Below, in pieces: positions 53,001-61,492 of a DNA stretch of 64,000 nt. The position numbers were made by a program, and so were the translations under genes. The notes beneath the pieces are model-generated. The model did not search any database, was not told where the DNA came from, and worked only from the letters and a program-made list of their open reading frames with translations. Within the stretch, counting starts at the first letter, position 1. Every line of letters starts with the position of its first letter. This DNA comes from Rhodoferax sp. U11-2br (GTDB taxonomy: Bacteria > Pseudomonadota > Gammaproteobacteria > Burkholderiales > Burkholderiaceae_C). The stretch spans positions 62,001 through 126,000 of the forward strand of contig NZ_JAHFZF010000005.1 of assembly GCF_018619435.1 (NCBI RefSeq). Reading direction: 5' to 3'.

Positions 53001-54121
53001 AACATGATCGCCACCTTTTTGTCGGCATTGGCCAGACGGGTCAGGCGGGCCAGGGCCAGGGCTTTGCCGACCACCGCCGCCGTTTGTTCGGGGATGGCTT
53101 GCACCTGTTCGCTGGTTTTGTTGGTGGCAGCGGCCACCATCACATCCAACACACCGGCATATTCAGGCTGCGACAGGTAAAAGGGTACGTCCATGAGGCT
53201 GATGCCCACCGGATCTTGCGCCCACGCGTCTGCATCCGCTTTTCGGTAAGCCATGGCCTGGATCACCGGGATGCCCAGCTTGTCAAACTCGGCGCGGCGG
53301 CCTTCTGGATTGAGCAAAATCTGGGTGCTGATCAGCACGTTGGCCAGTGCTTGACCTTCGGGGACCAGCAGCTGGGTGATGGCGCTGTTGTCCATCACCG
53401 GGCTGTAGAAGGCCAGCGGGACCGCACCGGCGGCTTCGATGCGGGTGATCAGGTCGTCGATCAGACCGGTTTGTTCTGCGGCGATGGACTGCTGGTGAAA
53501 CGCAATCGCCACCACTGGTTTGCCCCGCACATCACCCCTCCAGCGCAGGTAGGCTGCGGTGTTGTCAAACACCAGTTGGGGCGCCTTGGGGTGGTAGATG
53601 GCTGTGGCGGCAAACACCTGGGGTGGGGCCAGGTAGTGCCAAGGTCGGTGTACCAGATGGGCGGCCAGGGTGGCAAAAAAGCCCGCGTTGTTGGCACGTC
53701 CACCGTTCACGTAATAGGCGTGCAGGCGTTTGGCCAGGTCGTCGGGTAGGTGTTGCCATTGCGGCTGGCTGGTGTGTAACCACAACACCGGTGTTCTGGC
53801 CAGCGCCAGGGCGGGCAGTGCGTCTTTCACTTTGGCGGATATGGCCTCCTGGATGTGGTCGCGCGGTGCGTCAAACATCACCACGTCAAAGCCTTTCCAG
53901 AGACCTGCATCCACACTGGTGAGTTTTTCAACAAACCTTGCTTCGACCTGGATGCCATAAGGCGCTGCCACTGCCGACAAAGCCCGAAACTTGCCGGGTG
54001 TGATCGGGCTGCTGGTGACAAACAGCACCGATGCGGCGAAGGATGTCAGTGGCAAACACAGCAAACAACACCAGGCCAGCAGCCGCAGCGCCATGCGCTG
54101 GGCAAGTGATAAACAACACAT
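50069..54121 (-). CDS. Exported, membrane-anchored CobN/BchH-family chelatase-like protein (HmuS-like)
   Basis: The 1350-residue protein matches the CobN/magnesium-chelatase H family over its length (VHYGTHGTQEWLPGKERGLS, YPYIVDNIGEAVQTKRRGRA, GNYGSGLDDAAL, QYLGGIAAAVRYIDG). Unlike cytoplasmic CobN it begins with a signal peptide (LLAWCCLLCLPLTSFAA) and ends with a Pro/Ala-rich linker and one membrane helix (LLLLALSLLFLAPLAGAW), so the main domain should face the periplasm. No AAA+ chelatase partner lies nearby. Context matches HmuS of Bacteroidota haem operons, proposed to remove iron from haem. Cobalamin synthesis is unlikely. Confidence 0.88.
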   Translation of the reverse strand: MCCLSLAQRMALRLLAWCCLLCLPLTSFAASVLFVTSSPITPGKFRALSAVAAPYGIQVEARFVEKLTSVDAGLWKGFDVVMFDAPRDHIQEAISAKVKDALPALALARTPVLWLHTSQPQWQHLPDDLAKRLHAYYVNGGRANNAGFFATLAAHLVHRPWHYLAPPQVFAATAIYHPKAPQLVFDNTAAYLRWRGDVRGKPVVAIAFHQQSIAAEQTGLIDDLITRIEAAGAVPLAFYSPVMDNSAITQLLVPEGQALANVLISTQILLNPEGRRAEFDKLGIPVIQAMAYRKADADAWAQDPVGISLMDVPFYLSQPEYAGVLDVMVAAATNKTSEQVQAIPEQTAAVVGKALALARLTRLANADKKVAIMFWNYPPGEKNLGASFMNLPTSLEATLAAMQAAGYRTETPDATTLTRQMQRLLKPFYRPGTVTEEMDALVRDGLAELMPLATYKTWLASLPDAQREAWVTAVGHPDKSVFLVQRNGKTYFAIPRLKLGNISILPQPPRGEPVSDGVYAKNKAIYHSSSAAPPHSYMAGYLWMREQFKADALVHYGTHGTQEWLPGKERGLSVDDYPLLAIGNVPVIYPYIVDNIGEAVQTKRRGRAVNISYQTPPFAPAGLHSVLTQLHDDLHAWLAQDEGVVKEQLRAQLMATVVKERIDLDMGWGQTRMAQEFPAFVNALHDHLHELAQTAQPLGLHTFGKGAGEHGQLATVLMMLGAPFWEATAMHLNGTTQDADEAIVADFSKIAQTAPYQLLRRHLVEGAAVDTLPPKLQAMVAQGQRWFTDLQAEGETRGLLAALDGRHIATSYGGDPIKNPDSLPTGRNLYGFDPSRVPTQAAWKAGQEALDKLVAAHKSKTGVTPSKFTFSLWSVETMRHQGLLEAQALWALGVEPVWDAGGRVVDVKLVPRQTLGRPRIDVVLSATGLYRDHFPNVLKQLARAAQLAAQATNEADNAVANNTRTVAGQLAAQGWRTEAAQKAAETRIFASASGNYGSGLDDAALATDTWKTQAEGDRKMAELYLRKMQFAYGPDEADWGKSGSDLASAAGADGSTAVNLYATQLKGTQAAVLARSSNLYGMLTTDDPFQYLGGIAAAVRYIDGKAPELLISNLRGAGSGKAEDAASFLAKELATRNFHPGHIQALMQEGYAGTTQMLDSLNNFTGWTTVAREIVRDDQWQEFADVYVRDKHQLGITQWMERNNPHALAQMMERMLEMARQGYWQADSATVDELKARYKDLAQRFDVRTDNRSLQEFVGLPGYGLSQSQVPQEALMSPATPRAVDRPVAAPAAAPAPQPAPAPVPPQITGLKLEPVQPEAPNALEPLLLLALSLLFLAPLAGAWQQWRTP
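50111..50160 (-). repeat. Dispersed repeat copy encoding the anchor of the CobN-like protein
   Basis: CAAAAATAATAGCGATAGTG, then CGAGTAATAACAAGGGCT, then CCAAGGCATTTG follows the repeat layout (A-rich, ATAGC, TAG, loop, AAGGGCT, AAGGC). On the reverse strand it encodes most of the C-terminal membrane helix. The CTAGCCC arm is degenerate. Confidence 0.5.
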
Positions 54122-54130
54122 CAGCTGAGC

Positions 54131-56362
54131 TTAAAAGCTATGGGTCAGGCTGACCGTGAAGTTGCGACCGGGCTGGCTGTAGGCATCCACCACATTGCTG
54201 CTGGCACTCAGACTGCGGACATCGGCCCATTCGACGTATTTACGGTCAAACAGGTTGTTGATGCCTGCTGTCAACCGGGTGGCTTTGCTGAACGCGTACC
54301 AACCAGAGACATCCATCACCGAGTAACCGCCGGGTGTGTAACCGCTGGCGTTGGGGTTGCGTTTTTTGCGATCAACGGCTTTGAACACACTCTCCACACC
54401 CCAGCTGGCGCCATGGGTGTAGCGCAGCCCCAGCACCAGTTTGTCCGGGTCAATGGTGTCCAGAGGTTTTTTCACACCATTGTTGATCGAGTCACCTTCG
54501 GCATGGGCGTAGGCCGCCGAAACTGTCCAGCCTTTGGCAAAGGACCAGTCCCCACGGAATTCGACACCTTGGATGGTGACATTGTTGAGGTTGATGCTTT
54601 GGTACACGTCGGGTGTAGGCCTGGTGTTGTCCGTGATCAGCACATTGCTGGCGATGAAGTCCTTGTATTTGCCGCGAAAAGCACTGACGCTGTAGCGGCG
54701 CGTGGCATCACCGCCGCGCAGGCCCACTTCAAGGGTGTCACTGGTTTCTGCCTTGAGGTTGGGGTTGCCGATGGAGGTGTAGGGATCTGTCGCTGTCAGG
54801 TTGGTTACACCACCATTGACCTGGCTGGCTTTGGGTGCACGAAAGCCGTGGGCGTACTGGGTGAAGAAGTTGGTCATGGGTGCCAGTCGCCACACCATAC
54901 CGAGTTTGGGTGAAAGCGCGGAGTCACTCAGTTCGGACGGTGTGGTCTGGTTGTTGACCTGGTAGAGCGCGCTGGTTTTGGGTGAGAGCTTGAAGCTGTC
55001 GTAGCGCAAACCGGGGGTCACACTGACCGCGCCCAAGTTGATCTCGTCCTGCACGAAGGCGCCAAAGGTGCTGTAGTCGGTGTCCGGGAAACTGGTGTTG
55101 TTGACAAACGCGGTGCCACTGCTGTTGTAGCCCTCTTTGACCAAGGCCACCTGGGTCTGTGCTACATCCAGTCCATACACCATTCTGTGGGTGATGTCGC
55201 GCCCGGCGCTGCTTTCGAACTGGATGCTGCCGCCCACCGTGTCTTCCGAGTAGTCGGTGTCACGGGTGCGCACCAGGGGATTGGTGGAGCGGGCCTCAAA
55301 GCCGTATTGGTGGTTGACGGAGCGCTGGCCATAGACGCTGGTGCGCAGGACATCAAACCAGGTCGCTCGGGTGGGGCTGTACTGGTAGTCGATCTTGGCC
55401 AGATCACGGGAGATGTTTTCCCGCGCATCCACTTGTGTCAGGGTAGCAACGGTGAACGGGTCACCAAAAAAGCTCAGGATGTTGGTGTCGTTCTGCCGGT
55501 CCAGCGTTTCCATGGTCAGCTTGACCTGGTGACCACCGCCTGGGTTGATGATCAGTTTGGACAGCAGGTAATCCACCTCGGTGTCGGACGGGTTGGGCGT
55601 GGTGCGGTTCAGGTTGGCCACATCGTTGGTTCCCATGTTGTCGGTTTCGTGGCCACGCCGGAAGCTGGTCAGGACCATGCCTTGAACGGTGTCACCCTTG
55701 AAGGCAAAACTAGGAGCCACTTGCACCGAGTTGTCTGCCGATGCATAAGCGGTTTTCAGGTTGAACTGGGTCGTATTGCCCAGGGTCAGCAGGTCGGACG
55801 GGTCCTTGGTCAGGAAACTCACCGCCCCGGCCAGCCCGTCGGAGCCAAACTGGGTGCTCGATGCACCGCGCAAGATCTCCACACGCTTGTAACCTTCGGA
55901 CTCCAGCGTATCGCCGCGTCCGGCGGCGTAAGGCCCACTTTCGTAGGTGGCTGGCAAGCTCACGCCGTCCACCTGCAGGCGTACTTGGTCACCCTCCAGG
56001 CCTCGGATGTTGACCCCCTCGTTGCCACCGCGGCCGGTGTTGTAGAACACGCCAGAGGCCCGGTTCGGCTGGGCTCGCACCGAGACACCCACCTCGTTTT
56101 TGAGCAAGTCCTCCAGGTCGGTCGGATTTTGGTTGGCGATGTCTTGCGCGGTGATGGTGGTGATGGTGGCTGGCACATCATCGAGTTCTTGCTCGACCCG
56201 GCTGCCGCTGACCACCACCACTTTGAGCGTGGCAGATGTTTGTGCCTGTGGTTCGTTGGCCAGTGCGGTTTGCCCCCAACTTGCGGCGGTGCCCCAAGCA
56301 AGCCCCAGGCACAGGGAGAGTTTGGTCAGTGAAAAATCACCAGAAGTACGCCAATTCGCCAT
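54131..56362 (-). CDS. TonB-dependent receptor, haem/haemoglobin type
   Basis: The 743-residue outer-membrane receptor has a signal peptide, a plug domain (LKVVVVSGSRVEQELDDVPAT, NIRGLEGDQVRLQVDGV, RVEILRGASSTQFGSDGLAGAV) and a 22-strand-type barrel ending in a terminal phenylalanine (VSLTHSF). The IRGLEGDQVRLQVDGV and YAHGFRAPKASQ blocks are typical of haemoglobin/haem receptors. AAAGGA precedes the ATG at 56362; earlier in-frame codons lie upstream of that site. It opens the operon with the CobN-like gene 9 bases downstream, and a Fur-box-like site lies upstream. Confidence 0.9.
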   Translation of the reverse strand: MANWRTSGDFSLTKLSLCLGLAWGTAASWGQTALANEPQAQTSATLKVVVVSGSRVEQELDDVPATITTITAQDIANQNPTDLEDLLKNEVGVSVRAQPNRASGVFYNTGRGGNEGVNIRGLEGDQVRLQVDGVSLPATYESGPYAAGRGDTLESEGYKRVEILRGASSTQFGSDGLAGAVSFLTKDPSDLLTLGNTTQFNLKTAYASADNSVQVAPSFAFKGDTVQGMVLTSFRRGHETDNMGTNDVANLNRTTPNPSDTEVDYLLSKLIINPGGGHQVKLTMETLDRQNDTNILSFFGDPFTVATLTQVDARENISRDLAKIDYQYSPTRATWFDVLRTSVYGQRSVNHQYGFEARSTNPLVRTRDTDYSEDTVGGSIQFESSAGRDITHRMVYGLDVAQTQVALVKEGYNSSGTAFVNNTSFPDTDYSTFGAFVQDEINLGAVSVTPGLRYDSFKLSPKTSALYQVNNQTTPSELSDSALSPKLGMVWRLAPMTNFFTQYAHGFRAPKASQVNGGVTNLTATDPYTSIGNPNLKAETSDTLEVGLRGGDATRRYSVSAFRGKYKDFIASNVLITDNTRPTPDVYQSINLNNVTIQGVEFRGDWSFAKGWTVSAAYAHAEGDSINNGVKKPLDTIDPDKLVLGLRYTHGASWGVESVFKAVDRKKRNPNASGYTPGGYSVMDVSGWYAFSKATRLTAGINNLFDRKYVEWADVRSLSASSNVVDAYSQPGRNFTVSLTHSF

Positions 56363-56477
56363 GAAACATCCTTTAAAAAGTGTGTGATGTGGCTGGCTCT
56401 GCTGGTGCGCATCGTCGGGCAATCTGTGAGCGATGAGCTGGTCTGGCTTGGCTTGCTAGATAAGCCTTTCATTATAT

Positions 56478-56496
56478 ATGAGAAGCATTCGCATTT
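56478..56496. promoter_or_regulatory. Fur box between the haem-type receptor and cytochrome c genes
   Basis: ATGAGAAGCATTCGCATTT is close to the betaproteobacterial Fur form ATGAGAATGATTCGCATTT. It lies 116 bases before the receptor start on one side and 62 bases before the cytochrome c start on the other, so it may control both. Confidence 0.75.
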
Positions 56497-56557
56497 AAGA
56501 TAAGATGGTTATCCGATGCTCAGACGGAGCGTTTTCTTTCATGCATGGAGACACACA

Positions 56558-56899
56558 ATGAAAACAAGCAGCTTATTCCTGTGGGTTGGCGCTGGCCTGC
56601 TGTTGGCTGGAGCCGCCCAGGCAGACGAGGCTCTGGCCAAAACCAAGGGTTGCCTGGCCTGCCACACGGTCGAGACCAAGGTGTTGGGGCCGGCCTACAG
56701 GGCGGTGGCCAAAAAATACAAAGGCAAAAAGGACGCCGAGGCCACCCTGACGCAGCACATTCTCAAAGGCACACCGATGCCTGCGGGTATGGGGTGGCAA
56801 AAGGAAGGTCAAGCCAGCTTGCCGTTCATGCCGGCCAATGCGTCGGTGAGTCCGGCCGATGCCAGCAAACTGGCCAAGTGGATTCTCAGCCTTCAGTAG
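56558..56899 (+). CDS. Small c-type cytochrome (class I)
   Basis: The 113-residue protein has a signal peptide (ending QA-DEA) and one haem site, GCLACHTVE, with a likely axial methionine in the C-terminal part (GTPMPAGMGW or LPFMPAN). It resembles cytochromes c551/c552. It is divergent from the haem-type receptor and shares its Fur-box-like site. It may pass electrons to the nearby di-haem proteins, which would matter if periplasmic iron or haem must be reduced; this is inferred. Confidence 0.9.
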   Translation: MKTSSLFLWVGAGLLLAGAAQADEALAKTKGCLACHTVETKVLGPAYRAVAKKYKGKKDAEATLTQHILKGTPMPAGMGWQKEGQASLPFMPANASVSPADASKLAKWILSLQ

Positions 56900-57001
56900 A
56901 AGGTATTGAACACCCGCCCATGAGCTGGCGCGGGTGTTGTTGAAGGCGTCAGAGCAGGGTGCCGGGTTGGACAACTCCATCCGACTGTCGGTGCAGGAAT
57001 A

Positions 57002-57055
57002 TTAAAAACAATAGCTTCAGGCCCTTATGGAATAAGGGCTGGAAGCTAATTTCTT
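57002..57055 (+). repeat. Dispersed palindromic repeat, intergenic copy
   Basis: TTAAAAACAATAGCTTCAGG, then CCCTTATGGAATAAGGGC, then TGGAAGCTAATTTC gives clear GCCCTTAT / ATAAGGGC arms with AATAGCTTC / GGAAGCTAATT outer arms. It occupies the middle of the 192-base gap between the convergent cytochrome c and imelysin genes and may act as a bidirectional terminator. Confidence 0.82.
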
Positions 57056-57091
57056 ATATAAGTTCCGGCTGCGATGGCAGGCGGGCCTGCA

Positions 57092-58297
57092 TCACGGCTC
57101 GACCAAGGTCAGCTTCTTGATGCCCACCGCACCGGCGGCAGCCACCAGGTCTTTGCTTTGCTGGGTCAGGCTGGCGATGGTTTTCTGGATGCGCTGGCGG
57201 CCCGGGGCGTCTTTGGCGCCCATAATTTCGCGATCAAAGGGCGCCTGGATGGCCTCAGCAGCGGCTACCGACTGGGCGATTTGTTGTGAGGTTTTTTCGG
57301 CCAGTGCCGCGTCGGTCAGCGCGGTCAGGTCGCGCAACGAGGGGCCGCTGACCACGGTGCCGTCCAACCGTTTGTAACTGCCCAGCCAGACGTTCTGGAT
57401 GCCTTTGGCGTTGGTGACAGCGTCACGGTGGGTGTTGTCAGAGAAGCAGGAGTGTTCGTCTTCCTGGTCCTGGCTGTTGAGCGCCACTTCCAGCCGTTCA
57501 CCGGCGAGTTCACCGCGCGACAGCGAACCCAGACCAACCAGCATCTTGCGCACCGACTCCTTGCCACCTTTCTCGAACTTGGCGCGGTAGTTGTTTTTGA
57601 CATCGGGCGCCCAGGCCTTGACCAGGTTGGCGCTGTCATCCACCAGCAGGTCCATCACGGTTTTCAGGTACAGGCGGCGGCGTTCGGCATTGGGGGCTTT
57701 GCCATCCACAAAATCCTCAAAACTGCGTGCACCCGGGCCAGTTTCGGACAAGTCCTGACCCCACAGGAAGAACTCGACCGCGTGCCAGCCGGTGGCAATG
57801 TTTTCTTCGCCGCCACGCTCGTTCTGGGCGATCAGGTTTTTGCGGTTGATGGCAAATTTTTTGTTGTTGATCAGGCCTGCGTTGGGTTTGCCTTGGACCG
57901 AGTCCACAAAGGACTCATCCATGGGCCAGGCGTTCATGCGGCCTTCCGGGCCACTGTCGCTGTCGATCGGTCCACCGTAGAAACGAAAGGCCTCTGTCTG
58001 GCCGTAGGCTTCACGAGCGGCCAGCCAGGCTTGTTTGGCTGCGTCTTGCGTCGTGCTCGAAGGCGTCGCCAAAAAGCTGTTGACCGCTGTTTGCAGTGCC
58101 AGGGCTGCCTGATGCACGTCTTGGTAGTTGGCGTGCACCAGTGTGGCGTATTGCGCCACCACGGCGGCGTGGGTCGCGCTGGTTTGGCTGCTGGCAGTTG
58201 CAGCAGCGGTCTGGGCTGTCGCAGTTGGCAACAAGCCGGGAGCAGTCAAAGAGCCCAGGGCGAGGGCCGCAGCCAGAGACAGGGAATGAAGTTTCAT
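57092..58297 (-). CDS. Imelysin-family protein, IrpA-like
   Basis: The 401-residue exported protein has a signal peptide and the imelysin fold with the intact GxHxxE motif in GWHAVEFFLWGQDLS, plus RFYGGPIDSDSGPEGRMNAWP and NAKGIQNVWLGSY. IrpA-type imelysins are iron-regulated cell-envelope proteins; the GxHxxE residues are proposed to bind metal. A Fur-box-like site lies 40-60 bases upstream. It is the second imelysin of the window and, unlike the operon copy at 45298, keeps the motif. Confidence 0.92.
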   Translation of the reverse strand: MKLHSLSLAAALALGSLTAPGLLPTATAQTAAATASSQTSATHAAVVAQYATLVHANYQDVHQAALALQTAVNSFLATPSSTTQDAAKQAWLAAREAYGQTEAFRFYGGPIDSDSGPEGRMNAWPMDESFVDSVQGKPNAGLINNKKFAINRKNLIAQNERGGEENIATGWHAVEFFLWGQDLSETGPGARSFEDFVDGKAPNAERRRLYLKTVMDLLVDDSANLVKAWAPDVKNNYRAKFEKGGKESVRKMLVGLGSLSRGELAGERLEVALNSQDQEDEHSCFSDNTHRDAVTNAKGIQNVWLGSYKRLDGTVVSGPSLRDLTALTDAALAEKTSQQIAQSVAAAEAIQAPFDREIMGAKDAPGRQRIQKTIASLTQQSKDLVAAAGAVGIKKLTLVEP

Positions 58298-58337
58298 GAG
58301 GGTCCTTGTGGTGATTGATCAGCGTATGATATTTCAC

Positions 58338-58356
58338 AATAAGAACGATTCGTATT
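58338..58356. promoter_or_regulatory. Fur box between the imelysin and siderophore-receptor genes
   Basis: AATAAGAACGATTCGTATT matches the Fur-box form AATGAGAATGATTCGCATT at most positions. It lies upstream of both divergent genes. Confidence 0.75.
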
Positions 58357-58487
58357 TGTGATAGACTAAATTTTCGGCGACTGCCTTCATCCCCCTGCGG
58401 TCAGCCTTCACCAGCCAGTCAAGTCACGTCACCGTCCTGTGGTGACTGTGTCCTAGCCAGCCAACACCCCATCAGGTACCACACGCT

Positions 58488-60806
58488 ATGACACAACCAC
58501 ATCCAAAAATCCCTAAAAAAAAGCCTGTAGCCCTTATGGTAAAAGGGTGTAACGCTACTAAAGCTATAGTTAATCCGCAGCTTCTGCCTATTGGTGCCAT
58601 GTTGTTGGCGGGTTCCATGAGTGCGCTGGCGCAGGAAGCCACCACGGAACATGACAAAACCCTCAAGCCGGTGGTGGTCAAGGAGAAGGCTGAGGCGCCT
58701 GAAGGCCGTGACTCGGTTCGCGCCACCCAGACCACCATCGGCAAGGGTGTGCAGCAACTGCGCGATATTCCCCAGTCGGTCACCGTGGTGACCGAGCGGC
58801 TGATTGATGAGCGCAATCTGGACACTGTCAAAGAGGCTTTGAAGGTGACAGCAGGCATCTCGTTCCAGGCGGCGGAGGGCGGAGAGGAAGACATCAAGCT
58901 GCGTGGCTTTTCACTGGCCTCGACCGGCGACATTTTTGTGGATGGCATGCGTGATCCGGCTTTTTATGAGCGTGACACCTTCAGTCTGGATCGTATGGAG
59001 GTGATGCGTGGCTCCGCCTCGATGCTGTTTGGCCGTGGTTCCACCGGTGGCGCAGTGAACTTGGTCAACAAGGCGCCGACTCTGTTTGGTGACAACCAGG
59101 TGGATGTGACCGTGGGCAGCCACAACCACCGCCGTGTGGTGGGTGACTTCAACATCCAGACGGCCGACGATGCCGCCTTGCGCATCAACACCATGGTCAC
59201 CGAGGCCGACAACAACGGTGCTGGCAGCAGTTTGGACAAGAAGGGTATTTCAGCCACCTACCGCTGGAACATTGGTGAAAAAGACGAATTCTCTGCCAGC
59301 CTTTACCACCTGGACAACAACAATGGCATGAACTACGGCATGCCGTGGATTAAACCCACGGCAACTTCTCCCGCCAGTTCAACCACCACCTTGCCATTGG
59401 ATCCGACCGCGTATTACGGCATGGCCAGTGATTACAACGCGGGCACCGCCTCCACCGCCACCTTCACCCACACGCACCGTTTTGATGCTGACAGCACGCT
59501 CAAAACCCAGATTCGCAAGGGTGAATACACCCGTGATCAGCGGGCGGGTACGGTGCGCTTGTGCCAGGGCAGCACCAACCAGGCAGGTGTTTACACCCCT
59601 AACGCCGCTTGCCCGACGGTGACCAATGCCAACCTGAGTAATTTCAGCAATGCCACCGTGTTGACGCGTGGCACCCAGCTGAAGATTCAGGACATGGACA
59701 CCCTGTATGCCCAAAGTGACTACCAGACCAAGTTCCAGGCCTGGGGTTTGCAGCACGAATTGTTGACCGGGGTTGATGTGGCGCGTGAAACCAAAGCGGT
59801 CTACGGTGCCCGCTCGGCCACGCAGGGTGGTGTGGTGCCAACCAAACCCTCTACCACTGTGGGGACACCGGACGATGGTGCCTGGGTGAACGAGGCATCT
59901 CGGGTGCTGCGAACAACCAGTGACTACACCTCCAGCGGCTGGGGTGCCTACATGCAGGACTTGGTTGAAGTTGCGCCACATTGGAAGGTGCTGGCCGGGC
60001 TGCGGTTTGACCATCTGAGTGGCGACTACACCAGTTACAACCTGTCCAACTCCAATGTGGCTTCGCAAGCCAGTTACCAGATGAAGGTGTCGGAGCTGAG
60101 CAAGCGTGTGGGGTTGTTGTACCAGCCCAATGATCTGCACTCCTACCACTTCTCGGCAGCCACCTCGTTCAACACCTCCGGTGATGCGTACTCTCTGGGG
60201 GCGACCAATGCCAATATCCCGCCCGAGCAGAGTGTCAACATCGAGTTGGGAGCCAAACTCGATACCGAAGACCAGCGCTTCACCACCCGGGTTGCGGTGT
60301 TTCGCTCTACCAAACTGCATGAGCGCAACACCGATCCGCTGGTCGATCTGGTGACGCTGTCGGGCAAACGCCATGTGGCCGGGGCGGAGATTGACGTGGC
60401 GGGCAGGCTCACGCCGCAGTGGGAAATTTATGCCTCGTACATGTGGATGCCGGTGGCGAAGATTGACGTCGGTGTGGCGGGCTCGGAAGGTCAGGGCACA
60501 CGCCCCTCCAACACGCCTTACCACAGTGGCTCGTTCTGGAACACCTACCAGCTCAACGCCCAATGGCGTGTCGGGGCTGGCATCAACTTCCGTGGCCGTC
60601 AGACACCGATCCGCAACCCCGGCTGGGAAGTGCCCAGCTGGGTCACTGCCGATGTGATGGCTGAGTACAAGATGAACGAGAAGGTCACTTTCAAGGCCAG
60701 TGTCAGCAACATCACCAACAAGCTGTACGCTGACCAGCTGTACTCCGGGCATTACATTCCCGGTGCGGGCCGCCTGATCCAGGTCACTGGCAGCTTCAAG
60801 TTCTGA
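58488..60806 (+). CDS. TonB-dependent siderophore receptor (Fiu/PiuA type)
   Basis: The 772-residue outer-membrane receptor has the siderophore-receptor plug pattern ([74 protein letters not shown]) and ends in GSFKF. It resembles catecholate receptors Fiu and PiuA. The PiuC-like gene starts 5 bases later, as in Pseudomonas. The first 27 residues before the hydrophobic signal core are partly encoded by a dispersed repeat copy (58515-58570), giving an unusually long basic N-region; a shorter start is possible but no better ATG is seen until residue 38. Confidence 0.92.
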   Translation: MTQPHPKIPKKKPVALMVKGCNATKAIVNPQLLPIGAMLLAGSMSALAQEATTEHDKTLKPVVVKEKAEAPEGRDSVRATQTTIGKGVQQLRDIPQSVTVVTERLIDERNLDTVKEALKVTAGISFQAAEGGEEDIKLRGFSLASTGDIFVDGMRDPAFYERDTFSLDRMEVMRGSASMLFGRGSTGGAVNLVNKAPTLFGDNQVDVTVGSHNHRRVVGDFNIQTADDAALRINTMVTEADNNGAGSSLDKKGISATYRWNIGEKDEFSASLYHLDNNNGMNYGMPWIKPTATSPASSTTTLPLDPTAYYGMASDYNAGTASTATFTHTHRFDADSTLKTQIRKGEYTRDQRAGTVRLCQGSTNQAGVYTPNAACPTVTNANLSNFSNATVLTRGTQLKIQDMDTLYAQSDYQTKFQAWGLQHELLTGVDVARETKAVYGARSATQGGVVPTKPSTTVGTPDDGAWVNEASRVLRTTSDYTSSGWGAYMQDLVEVAPHWKVLAGLRFDHLSGDYTSYNLSNSNVASQASYQMKVSELSKRVGLLYQPNDLHSYHFSAATSFNTSGDAYSLGATNANIPPEQSVNIELGAKLDTEDQRFTTRVAVFRSTKLHERNTDPLVDLVTLSGKRHVAGAEIDVAGRLTPQWEIYASYMWMPVAKIDVGVAGSEGQGTRPSNTPYHSGSFWNTYQLNAQWRVGAGINFRGRQTPIRNPGWEVPSWVTADVMAEYKMNEKVTFKASVSNITNKLYADQLYSGHYIPGAGRLIQVTGSFKF
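58515..58570 (+). repeat. Dispersed repeat copy in the signal region of the siderophore receptor
   Basis: AAAAAAAGCCTGTAGCCCTT, then ATGGTAAAAGGGTGTAACGC, then TACTAAAGCTATAG follows the repeat layout with GTAGCCCTTAT and AAGGG arms. It lies 27 bases after the ATG at 58488 and reads in frame. Confidence 0.7.
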
Positions 60807-60811
60807 CGACC

Positions 60812-61492
60812 ATGTTGCTGACGCTGCCTCATATCCTGACGCCTGACGAGGTCAGCAACGTGAGCGAGCTGCTGGCCAGCGCGCCCTGGGGGGATGGGCG
60901 CGCCAGCGCGGGTGAGCAGGCAGCGCTGGTCAAAAACAACCAGCAGTTGCCACACGACTGTGAGGCCGCGCAGCAGATCCGGGCGTTGGTGCTGCGCGGG
61001 CTGGACCGCAGCAGCACTTTTTTCTCGGCGGCCTTGCCCAAGCGGGTGTTCACGCCCCGTGTTAACCGTTATGGGGGTGAGAGCAACTACTACGGTAACC
61101 ACATCGACAACGCCATCCGGGCGCTGTCCAATGGTCAGAAGGTGCGCACCGATGTGTCTTGCACGGTGTTCTTGAACGACCCGGACGACTACGACGGTGG
61201 TGAACTCACCATTGCCGACACCTATGGTGAACAAACGGTGAAGCTGCCTGCAGGGCACGCGGTGCTGTATCCGGGCACCAGCCTGCATCAAGTCAAACCC
61301 GTCACACGTGGTCACCGGATGGCTTGTTTTTTGTGGATCGAGAGCATGGTGCGCAGCGATGAACAACGCCGTCTGTTGTTTGAGCTGGACATGAACCTGC
61401 TGCGCCTGCGCCAGCAACATGGTGAAAGTGACGAAACCACCGCACTCACCGGGGTCTATCACAACCTGCTGCGTGGCTGGGCGGACACATGA
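60812..61492 (+). CDS. Fe(II)/2-oxoglutarate-dependent hydroxylase, PiuC/YbiX family
   Basis: The 226-residue enzyme has the iron triad His97, Asp99 (YGNHIDNA) and His159 (SLHQVKP), and Arg169 ([12 protein letters not shown]) for 2-oxoglutarate, at the positions usual for PKHD-type hydroxylases. [18 protein letters not shown] and [16 protein letters not shown] are family blocks. PiuC proteins accompany the PiuA siderophore receptor in Pseudomonas; the substrate is not known. It is coupled by ATGA overlap to the next gene. Confidence 0.93.
   Translation: MLLTLPHILTPDEVSNVSELLASAPWGDGRASAGEQAALVKNNQQLPHDCEAAQQIRALVLRGLDRSSTFFSAALPKRVFTPRVNRYGGESNYYGNHIDNAIRALSNGQKVRTDVSCTVFLNDPDDYDGGELTIADTYGEQTVKLPAGHAVLYPGTSLHQVKPVTRGHRMACFLWIESMVRSDEQRRLLFELDMNLLRLRQQHGESDETTALTGVYHNLLRGWADT

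Noticed and set aside
52436-53749. 437-codon forward frame opposite the CobN-like gene
   Set aside because: It lies wholly antisense to a conserved CobN-family coding sequence and shows no domain pattern.
50069-54121. Reading the CobN-like gene as part of cobalamin biosynthesis
   Set aside because: It has a signal peptide and membrane anchor, sits in a haem-receptor operon and is far from the cobalamin block; no CobS/CobT partner is near.
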